DNA of 64,000 bases from NCBI RefSeq assembly GCF_905163445.1, contig NC_053180.1, positions 19,582,701 to 19,646,700 on the forward strand. The letters are read 5' to 3'. The notes under the pieces are model-generated. The model was not told the DNA's origin. It did no database searches and saw nothing but the letters and a program-made list of their open reading frames with translations. A program made the position numbers and the translations under genes. The DNA is from Pararge aegeria (Eukaryota > Arthropoda > Insecta > Lepidoptera > Nymphalidae). Positions 45,001-57,000 of this stretch are shown here, piece by piece. How positions within the stretch are numbered: the first letter of the stretch is position 1; each line of letters begins with the position of its first letter.

Positions 45001-48000
45001 CATAACCACTCTTTGTTTTAAACGTGCGATCACATTGACAGCACATCAGTACTCCACCAATTATATTGTAATATATGGCCGGCGATGGTCTGGCCTTTAT
45101 CTCATTACGCCTAGCATCTTGCTCTGCACGCCTTTTAACTTCAAACTCCGATACTTTTTTATTTACGGAGTGTCTCCATCGCGGCCGATCTTCTGCTTCA
45201 AATTCCCACAGTGATGGGTCCATATCACATCTCTTCATGTGCCGCTTTAGCACATCTTTATACCGTAAGTGTTGCCCGCCCTGCTTCCGTTTCCCAACCT
45301 GCAATTCGGAGTAAAATATGCGTTTAGCCACTCTTTCTTCACCCATTCTGGATATGTGTCCACACCACCGGAGTTGCCGTCTTATTATATAAGCCTCAAT
45401 CCCGCTGACATTTGCTCGTCGTAAGACTGTCGTGTTTCTCACACGATCCGACCAGTGGATGTTCATAATGTCGCGTAGGCACCTAATGTGGAACCTGTCT
45501 AAAGTACGAAAATGCTTGCGGTATAAGCACCACGTTTCTGAAGCATACAGTAAGGTTGGTAGTACTATAGCTAAGTAAACGGAGACCTTCGTTGAGAGCC
45601 TTAAATCATGCGATCGAAACACCTTAGATCGAAGCTTTCCAAAAGCAGCAGAAGCAGCTCCTATTCTGCTGTTCACTTCGGCATCGAGGTTGCAATTGCA
45701 TGATATAGTGCTCCCCAAGTATCTGAAATTACTAACTTCCTTGAGCGTTTCACTGCCTAGCTTAATATTGAATGGCGAAGACGTGGTCGTGTCAAGGGCC
45801 ATAACCTCGGTTTTCTTACAATTGATCCTTAGCCCAAACTTATGACATGATTCGTTGAGACTTTTTATAAGCTTCTGCAGGCCATTAGGGGACTCCGCCA
45901 GGAAACAAAGATCATCCGCATACATTAAATCTGTAATAGTATCGTAAGCTACTTTGGTGTTAGCTTTTAGCCTTGCTAGATTAAAAATACCACCGTCAGA
46001 CCGAAAACGAATACGAATGCCCTCAGATACTGTTTGCAACGCGTCACGTACTGCAACCGTAAAGTAGAGAGCGAAAAGAGTAGGTGCAAGTACACAGCCT
46101 TGCTTAACGCCACAGTTGACAGGAAAGAAAATTGACTGTACACCCTCTACAGTAATACAGCATTGCATATCATCGTGCAAGAGTCGGACCAATCTCACAA
46201 ACTTATCTGTGCATCCAAGCTTCGTCAGTACCAGCCACAGAGCTTCACGAGGCACGCTGTCAAAGGCTTTTTCTAAGTCAACGAAACAGAGGTATAAAGG
46301 TTGTCCTTGCTCTCTGCTTTTCTCTTTAAGTTGACGTATAGAAAATATAGCATCACATGTGCCTCGTTTCGGTCGAAATCCAAACTGTGTTTCTGGCAGG
46401 ACATTTTCCGATAAGCACAACAAGCGATTGAGCAGAATCCTCGCAAACACTTTCCCTGGAGCGGTGAGAAGGGATATGCCTCTGTAGGAATTGCAATCAG
46501 AGCGGTCTCCCTTGTTCTTATAAAGAGAGTGGATGGATGAGATACGAAATTCCGCAGGAACACGCTCTTCGTTCCACATTTGCAAAAATAACTTCCATAC
46601 GGCATATTGTAAAGCCTCACCTCCATACTTAAGCAACTCCCCAGGTACTCCATCAATGCCAACGGCTTTTTTATTCGGTTGCTGTTTAATAGCATCTACG
46701 ACTTCCTGCAGTAGCAAAGGCTTATCGAGTTCCCATTCGGTAGGTAATGCCGTCATTGAACGAATATATTCTAAATCCGCACGCCGATCTATGCTTAATA
46801 AGTTATGATAATGCTCACTCCAACGATTAAGCATATCTTGTTTGCTTGTCAGTAACTTGGTGCCATCATGCGATCTTAGTGGCACGCTACAATACCTGGT
46901 TATACCAACTAACTTACGAATCTCACAATAAAATTTACCCATTTGGTTCGACTCCTTAAGGCACTGAATGTAATTAGCCTTATTTTGCCACCATTTATCT
47001 TTTGCTTCACGTACGTACTTACGCAGCTCAGTATTACTACGCTTAATTTTATCGGCCTGGTCATTAAGAAGACGTCGCAAAACACTTCGATGTTTTTTGA
47101 TTGCTTCGGTAATAATTTCGTCATTCTCATCAAACCAGTCTTCTTGAACACTAGATACAAAACCCAGTGTCTTTGAGGAGGCGCTGATTAAACCATCTGT
47201 AACTTTTCGCCAGTTAGTTAGATAATCCCCCCCCTCAAGGTCTAAAGCTTGTACTGTTTCGTTAACTTCATGAACAAAAGCGTTTCTAGAGTCAAGAATT
47301 TGTAAATAATCCACATTAATTCGCTTCGTCTTTACTCCTTGATTTCTATGAGGAGCGCGTAAACGAAGTCTCATTTTTATAATGACCAGCCTATGATCAC
47401 TCCAGCAGTTGGCACCACGCATGACACGAGTAATATTGACTTGGGAAAGATTTCTTTGTCTTACTATCGCGTAGTCCAATAGATGCCAATGCTTCGACCT
47501 AGGGTGCATCCAGGTGGTTTTGTATTTTGCCGGGAGCCTAAACATTGTATTGGTAATAGCCAGTTCAAATTGGGCACAAAGAGACAGTAAAAGCTGACCA
47601 TTACTGTTGATATTGCCAATACCATGCCGTCCTAGAACTTTTGGCCAGGCTTCATAGTCTCTACCGACTCTGGCGTTGAAGTCACCCAAAAGCAAAATCT
47701 GCTCTCTGAGGCGAATCTTAGAGAGCGCTTGCTTAACTTCTTCATAGAACTTGTCTTTAACGTTATCATCCTTATCCATTGTTGGCGCATAGACGCTAAT
47801 CAAGTTAAGAAAATTGTCATTGGCTAAATGTAGGCGCAGTGTAGTTATTCGATCCGAAATATGAACGGGACATTCCTCCAACTTGCAGAACAGGCTATTT
47901 TTGATCGCAAAACCAACACCAGATCTCCTGGGTTCCGATACGGGGGTTCCTTTCCAAAAGAAAGTATATCCACCCCCATGCTCCACAAGTTTCCCCTCGT

Positions 48001-51000
48001 CAGCCAAGTGTGTTTCGCTAAGAGCAGCAATATCGACGTTGTAGCGTTTGAGTTCTCTAGCAACTATGGCAGACTTACGTTCAGGGCACATGTTATTGTC
48101 ACGATCAAGGAGGGTTCGAATATTCCACGCACCAAAAGTCATAGTTTGATATTTTATGGCGTTATTTTTACATTTTTTGTGACGTTTTCGACCACGAGTT
48201 GTGTGATGCAGAGGCAGCCGTGGTTACTACCTCTAAAATATGAGCGGGTTAAGCATTTTTTTGAGACACCTTTTCTAGTCCCCTCCCCGGCTGAGCGAGG
48301 GAAGCAGTGCCTCCCTAAACAGGGCTGCTTCGTCATCCTGGGTGCTGCCGAATCCACACTGTCAACCCAATGCAGTAAGAAACGACCACTCTCCCTGGAC
48401 CGCCTGTGTGCAGACATTAGCCAAAGCCCAGTTTGCATCAACCACCAGACCTCTTTGCCTCTGCCCATCGCCACAGGACTTAATAAAAACACAACGGAAT
48501 CCTATAAGCTAGATACGAGTCATTTGCGCAGGATATATTAAAGTGCATAGGCTTTCGCGCTTAAACAAATGCACTCTCTCGTCCCAACCTTTCTGTATCC
48601 GATGGAACGGAAGACCGCTACAATCGGAGAACGGTTTGGATGCTGTGTCTGGCCGGCGTTCTCCTTGACCTCTAACGCCGCCCTTAGCCTTCCACCAGGC
48701 CTTGCTAACTCGCCGTGTCCGCCAAAATCCGTTGCTTATCAGCTGTGGCTTGCCTTTCACGCCGAGTTAGTCTTTGTACACAAGTTGCGGGAGGTAACCG
48801 CTGATTGACCTAGCGCAAGCGCATAAGGCCCCCCTCAACCAGGTTTAGCCCACGAGCCGACGTGGTTTACCAGGGTGTGGCTGCTGAGTGTACAACAGCT
48901 ACTAGGAGCCACTGGCGAGAGTTTGTGAAGTGCTAGCGAATTTAACCATACAATCTACTCCCTCAACTAGAAGGTCGGCTTGCAGACGTTGACGCTGACA
49001 CAACACTACACCCCCAAGTTCTCCAAGAGTTCTCCATAATGTTCCCACAGGCGTGTGAAGTCCATCAATCCGCACTGGATCAGCGTAATGGATTCTCATT
49101 TTGATGATGATGATTGTGCACAAAAAAACAATTCTGAGCATGCGACCCTCACCTGAGCTACATTTCATCACTACGCCTTCGCTCAACTAATAAAAAGCCT
49201 TCTTTATAGATATATTTAAGTTTTGTGGGACTTAAGACACCTTACACTTCTTATCGGATTCTAGCCGACATCAAATCAAATCAAATCTAAATGCACTTTA
49301 TTGTACACCAAATACGAAGAATTAGAATAAAAAAAACAAAATAAAGAAAAGAAAAGGGACAATAGGCGGCCTTATCGCTTAAAAGCACCGAACCAGAACT
49401 TTAAATCTCTTAGGTTTAAGCCTCCCACAAAAAAAACACTTTCTTGTATTACTGGCAACAAGCTCAGTAGCAAGAAGTTCCTTTGTTCTACTAGCTTCGT
49501 GTCAAGAATAGATACAGTAGATATTATGGACGGCATATTGGAGCATTGGGCAGCGACCCTGCTTTCTTAGTCCAAGGCCGTGAGTTCAATTCCTACAACT
49601 GGCAAATGTGTGTGTGATGAACATGAATGTTTTTCAGTGTCTGGGTGTTTATTTGTATTATTATTATTATTATTATAGCCTCTTTATTTCCATAATACAT
49701 TTTTATCAATTATTAATACATTATAATATGTGCATGCATAAAAATGATATCTATATATATATATATTGAATTCTTAGTAATAAATAATAAAATCAAGTTT
49801 CACTATGGACCCCTATACGGGTGAAGGCCTCCTCCATTTTTCCCCACGACTGTCTGTCCTTTGCTTTAGTTAACCAATATTCACCGGCTTTTCTTATTAT
49901 TTCGTCAACCCATCTTTCTTTCGGTCTACCTCTTTTCCTTTTGTTTGTTGGACCTTGCCAGGTAGTTACTCTATTTGTCCATTTTTCCTTGTCCATACGT
50001 GCAATATGACCCGCCCATTTCCATTTTAGTTTTTGAGAATGTTCTAAAGCATCTATTATTTTTGTTGTTTTTCTTATTTCTGTATTTCTTATTCTGTGTA
50101 TTCGTTTTATATTCAGCAAACACCTTTCCATCGCTCTCTGACATACTTGTATTCTATTTTTAGTTTAATTATTATAAATCCATGTTTGGCAGCCATACGT
50201 AAGACAGGGTAATAAACAAGAGTTTATTTGTATATAATTCATAAAAATATTCATCAGTCATCTTAGTACCCATAACAGAAGCTACGCTTACTTTGGGGAC
50301 AGATGGCGATGTGTAAAATTTAGATAAGATTTTTAAAATTGAAACCCTTTCAATAATTTTTCAAGTTGTATATCTTAGTGTTAAGTTCGTGTGAGTGGTT
50401 GAATTGTCCAAGAATCAAATAATAATTATAAGTTCCCTTCGACGGTTCCTTAGTCGCACTTCTTTTCTTTCTTGGTGATGTGCAGAATACATTGAGTAAG
50501 ATTTAATTCATTAGAATACTAAAAAAAAAATAAGGTGAGAGAAGAATAAGAAGTAGTATATTTATTTATTTATTTATTCTTATACTATTAGGCATAGCGT
50601 CATTATATTCAAGAACGTTTAATTTATTAAAATAGTTAACCAATAAGTATCATACCCCACCCCAGCCCTTTAACTTAGGACAGTACAATGTTTCGGACAT
50701 CGCTGAAGTATATTTGCTCGGAACTTCGAGATCTTTGAACAAGCAAACTCACCGTAGCAGACTAACTAGGCAAACTTATCTATAGAGTAGGCATTCCAAA
50801 CTACTTCAATATAATTCAGGATATTGGTGAAGTTAACGATTCATAATTTTGTATTTATTTACTAGCTCGGTGATAGCCCAGTGCGTAGGAGCTCGACTTA
50901 CCTTTCGGGGGGCAGAATTCAAATCCCAGCACGCACCCCCAACTTTTCTAAGTTATGTGCGTTTTAAGTAATTAAATATTACTTGCTTTAACGATGAAGA

Positions 51001-54000
51001 AAAACATCGTGAGGAAACCTGAATGCCTGAGAAAGTGGCATATAGTGTTTTCAAATGTGTGTGGAGTCTACAAATTCGCACGACGCCAGCGTTGTGGATC
51101 ACGGCCTTAGGAGAAGGGTTAAGGCCGTAGTCTGCCATGCTAGCCCAGTGCGGATTGGTGGACTCCACACGCCTTTGTAAAAATTATGGGGATCAGGCAT
51201 GCAAGTTTCTTCTCGATGTTTTCGTTCACCGTTGATGCAAGTAATATTTTAATGACATAAAACGCAATAACTTATAATTATTTGAGGTGCGTGCTTTAAA
51301 TTATTATAAAACTCAATGTTGAATAAACTCAGATTAGCTAAATGAATGCAAACTAGGGGTGCTATTTAGAATTTGACCTTATTTAAGTTGATGCTAGTTT
51401 TTCGGAAAATTTATTACTTTTACCTCAGACCTTGTAATATAAAAATTAACAAATTTAGATAGAGAATCAAAAGATTTTGTAAAAAGGGATCACCAATGTA
51501 ACAGTATTAAACTTAATTTAGTTAAGCTTTCAGTTCTTTAGAGAAACGGATAGCCCTGAACTAAAAGTTGGAGACCTAGTAACCTAAAATAATGCCTGTA
51601 AAGTTCCGCACGCACTTGAGGCTATTCTCCTCTGCGGTTATCTGTTCGGCTAACCGAGTACGCTGGTTCAAACATTGTTATGGCTTGTTTTGCTTGCGCA
51701 GTTGTTTTGAGCACCCATTATAGGAATAAACTGCGTATTTATCGCACAGGATGATGCATATCTTCAATTATAATATTACTAGGCCCGGTAATTTAGCGCC
51801 TAACGGGTTCAATTGTGTTTTCAAACCAAAACGGAATCCATTAAAATATACACACAAAATTTCATCAAAATAATTTAGCGCCTAACGGGTTCAATTGTGT
51901 TTTCAAACCAAAACGGAATCCATTAAAATATACACACAAAATTTCATCAAAATAATTTAGCGCCTAACGGGTTCAATTGTGTTTTCAAACCAAAACGGAA
52001 TCCATTAAAATATACACACAAAATTTCATCAAAATCTTTCCAGCTGCTTAGGGAGAACTAATTGACAAACACACTTACAGAAGAATTAGATAAACTAGTA
52101 GGTCTCGAATATTTCAAATGCCAAATCGGTCCAACCGTTCTCGAATTTTAGTGAAACTAACCATCCGCATTGCATTGTTATATACGAATATTTAGATTAT
52201 TTAGCTACTCATCGCAATTCTCAATTATATTGGTATTTAGAAATCCAGCAAAAAGTAGTAGTTAGTAGTTTAAAAGTAGGTATCCTATTTCCATCTCCAG
52301 GATGCAAACTATCTGTATGATTTCCTAGGATGGGTTTAGAGTAGAATAGAATAGAAAAACTTTATTGCTACACAACACAATAGGAAAAACACGAGGAAAA
52401 CAGTAATAGTACTTTAGTGCTAGGGTGTCAAGGCGGCCTTATCTTTGTGATATGGTGTTGTGTTGCAATAAAGTTTTTAGTGATAGTTTAAAGGCAACCT
52501 GAGCGTACGAAGCCGATAAAAAGGTGGAAAGTTGATAGTGTATAAAGTATATTACAAAAAATAAAATAACCTGACATGAACATACATACTACATTTACAT
52601 AATGACTACATTAACCTATGCTTACGGTTAGCTTTGTAGACGTTGAATAGATTACAAATATATAATTTAAAGTCGGCTTACGTCAGACGCTATTTATTTA
52701 CCGTTAATAAAGGCTATTTACCGATATAAAAAGTATTCTACGTTAATTCCCAGGATGCAAGCCATATATAGATTTGCCAAATTTTATGAAAAACAGTACA
52801 TTAATGCCCAACATATAATACAAACTAAGAGACAACATACACTTACATAAACTAAAATACTAAATACTAATACTACGCATTTGTAATATTAGTATTTTTG
52901 TTTTCAGATAAATCTGTATGTTTTTGCATTAATGTATTTTTGTATTTGTTTTATGGCAAGCTATTTTTTTTATAGTAATAATTGACGGACCAAGCAGATG
53001 GCTTACTTTATGGTCAGTGGAAAATCGTTGCCTATAAACAGAGCAACCAATTGAAAAGGCATGCGAGGAGCACGTCTTGCGACATGTCGCAAATGTATAA
53101 CTCCGGCAACCAGACCCGAACACAGCATTGCAACAATGCTGCGTAGCGGCAGAAATAAGCATTAATAAGGCAGTAGTAGTTCTTCGGGTGAGCTCTGTCA
53201 CAAAAAGCTCTACTACTACTAGACGATATCGTCTGCGAAAGGTGCGAAACTCCTTTGTGGGGTTGATGACATGATTCCTAAGGTAATTCTTGACCTACCA
53301 ATACATACATTTTAAAAATGAGTAAAAACACATTACAGCGAGGTTACTATACATTTGACGAATTCCGTTATGACAAGGTAGATTGGAAGCAGCCAGCCTC
53401 GCTCTCATCTCCCGCAAGATAGAAAAATGAGGTTAATGTTTAAAAAGAGAGTTTCTTGCCGGCTCTTCTCGGTAGAATCTGCTTTCCGAACCGGTGGTAG
53501 AGTCACTACAAAGATACATACTTGACGTTTCAAAATAGCTTATATAGTAGGCTTACTTGAAATAAATGAATTTTGAATTTTGAATTTTAATTTGAATAGA
53601 CAATGAACTTGCGACAAAAGGGTCCTGTTAGAACAAAATAAAATAAAATTCTCCTTTCAGAAGCCACCTAAATTATGGTCAGCCTGCCGGCCTGGATAGT
53701 GAAGATTGCTTCAAATGACTTTGAAGCTTTGTACTTGAACCGGTTAATAGTTTTTCTTTTGGGTACAACGTTTTATTTTACTTTTTCAAGCGAAGAAGTT
53801 AAATTTAAACTCATAAAGGTCAACCTCTGAATGAATTTGTTATTGACGTCTGTCAGTTGGTGAAACTTTCATAAAAAATTTGCATAATATGGTATGGCTA
53901 AAACATTTTTGTTTTCTTATATATTGTAATTATCACACAGTTATTATATTATTGTCGATCGTTAGTAAACAATGACAATATTTTTATCATTAAATAAATC

Positions 54001-57000
54001 CAAAATTTACTCAACGCCACACTAAATTAGTAAAACCATGAGTATACATAATAATTATACAGCTTATTGCTCATTCTTGAAAACGAAAAAAAGCAAAACC
54101 GACTCTCATACTATGTTCTGAAGATATAGATTTAAATCAGTTACAAACAATATAAGATGTTAAATAATCCATACTTATATTAGGAATGCGAAAGAGTTTC
54201 TGTTTGTTAGTTACCTATTTCAATAAAATACATTTTATAACGGGTAAGGGTTCCTTACAGGTTAAAAAACAACCAAAATAAACGTAGCCGTATATCGCGG
54301 GCAAGAGCTAGTTGATAAAAACGAAGTAATTAAAAATACCCATTTTTTTTATTTTTTTTATTCTTTATTGCACACACACATTTTATATAAATTAAACACA
54401 AATACAGAAGAAACTTAAAATAATAAAAATAAAATAGAGCGTGCAAAGGCGGTCTTATCACTAAAGCGATCTCTTCCAGACAACCTTTGACGTTAGAAAA
54501 AAAAAAACGAAGGAACGGGTTGATGCAGCAATTTAAGTATAAAAAAATATATATTATTAATAATATTGTGATATTAAAAAACACAACTTTTAATAAGTGA
54601 AGTGAACAATTTTTATTCATTGAAATTTGTGCTGTAATAATGTTCTTGTGGAGATAGAAATGTGATGATGATGATAACCGTAATGTATATTGCATCAAAT
54701 TTAATAATGTATATACCGGGTTTATAGTCACAATCATTATGACACAGTCATGTTCTATATCAACAAGTAGTATAATAAGTATAAAATAAAGGCAGTAAAC
54801 ATAAAAATTTAATATAACGCGAGCGTAAAATGCGCTATGATGTCGCTACGCCATTTCGTAGCGGTGACAACGTAGCTCTACGAGAATGACGCTACGCCGT
54901 TGTTATTGTTATATTTTATACAATGTGGTTATATTTTTTTTTGTATTTTCCATATACAGGATGGAAACGATAAAAGTGGGTGTTTTTTTATTTATATAAA
55001 TAGCTGTTGCCTGCGACTTCGCCCGCATTTGTTGAGGTTTTTTAATATACCGAGGATTTTTTTTTCCTAGGTTAAAAGTATACCCTTGACAGGTTGGCCT
55101 GCTACAATCTTAGACTGCACAAACCCTTATCATCAGGTGTGATTGCTTTTAATAGAAGGTTGTAAAGAGTTCTTACCCCAGACCAGGGTCCAGCTATCCA
55201 AGTAGGGCAGTCGTGTTCGTTGCACGGCTGAGTCGACCGTGGGGCTGGCGACAGGCAGCCAGGCTCTGAACTGGTTTCTAAACGGAGAGGAAAATAATAA
55301 CGAATACGAATGAATACGAATACGAAATGTGTCAAAACTAAAACAACAACTCTGTTTTCAAGTTTTAATAATATAATATATTTTACCAACCCAACACCTG
55401 TGGTAAAGGGAAAAAGAAAAAGTAAAATAAAGAAAATATTATTGGAAATAGCAAAGGTTTTTTTTATTGTACGTGATGGTAAGTGCAAATCAACGCCTAG
55501 AAACAGAGCAATACTTTTCAAAGCATGCCTGGAACACGCTCTACCGCCCTGAGCCTATTAACGTAGGTGTTACGCCGGCGGATTTCACTCGCAACCACGC
55601 CCTTTTGATTGGAACAGCAATATTAGTTAGTGGAAGAAATAAGCTAGCGGTTGTTCCTCGGACGAGCTCTGTAATAAAAAGGTCTACAAAAAATATGGCG
55701 TACACCGAATGGTATCTCACCAGGGTCGTAAGTGTCAGTTTGGGTGATGTTCGCCGAGCGCGCACACAGTACCCGGCGCGTGCGCACCCCACCGCCACAC
55801 GTCACACTGCACGTCGACCACTCGCCCACGTACCATCTGCGTATAAGGTTTAGGAAATAAAACGAAAGGCACGATTACAGGAACAAAGAATCGCTAAAAT
55901 ATTGTATTTATCTAGTGGTTGATGTGTTATAAAAATAAATCATTCTTATTTATATTCAAACTGAGATTGGTATTTATTTTCAACTACCTGTTGACCGCGA
56001 CTTCTTTCCAGCGGGAACTGGCAGTTTCCCAGTGTTTGTTTTTAGGTTAATTAGTACTTTAATCATGTGGTAGATACATATTATTTACCTTTTTTTATTC
56101 GCAAATTTTTGCTTGGTTTGCAATAATGTATATTGCAAATGTCTAATTTATTTCAAATATATTTATGTAAGTGATAAAAATGATTAAAATCGTCCCAGTA
56201 GTTACGGTTTATTGTGTACATCAAACAAACAAAAAAAATATTTTCACTCTACACACCATACACACCAAGACACACTACTCAATCGTTTCATTTTTATTTT
56301 ATCTTGTTTTTGCTATGGAAGAGTAAGGCCTGACACAGGTATTTTGATGCTTACTAGGAGGTCTTGACAACATGTATCATTTACAATGTAAGAAACGAAA
56401 TAATCGATTTTTACTTTTAAACACCTTAATGCATTTCAATTCCATTGTAAAATGTGAACTATTTAATGAACTTTTACCACAGCATATATCTACTTTTAGC
56501 ATGTTTATTAAAGGTTTAATACATGACATACACCGTATTTTAAGTAAAGGTTTAATAAACTGTCAAGCAAGCGCAATTTAGATTAAATAAAAAAAGAATA
56601 TACTACGACAATACATACAACTCCATCTAGCCCCAAAGTAAAAGTAGTTTGTGTTATGGATACTATGATTACTGATGAATATTTTTATGAATAATATAGA
56701 TAGAGATAAACACCCAGACACTGAAAAACATTCATGTTCATGAAACAAACACTGTCCAGTTGTGGGAATCGAATCCACGGCCTTGGACTCAGAAAACAGG
56801 ATCAGAGCCCACTGCGCCAATCGGCCGTCAAATCCTTACATTTGCATCCTTACTTAAGATATAGTTAAGATGAGATTTCAACCAAACGCAAACTTGTCAT
56901 GGAATATAAAAATAAGTAACTTACTTATAGGGACACGGGTGTATGTTACATCGTACAACCGCAGAGGCAGGTTTACTCGAACCGTCGCAAAGTTCTTCTG

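Noticed and set aside
47861..48541. 226-codon plus-strand open frame
   Set aside because: Antisense shadow of the LINE ORF and its leader, with no recognisable domain.
51789..52034. Possible CRISPR-like array
   Set aside because: The units are contiguous with no variable spacers, and the genome is eukaryotic; it is a simple tandem repeat.
52929..53201. Open frames with similar peptides (SAATQHCCNAVF and SAAKQHCCNAVF) here and at 61831-62058
   Set aside because: The similarity is due to repeat family K at the DNA level. There is no conserved full-length frame.
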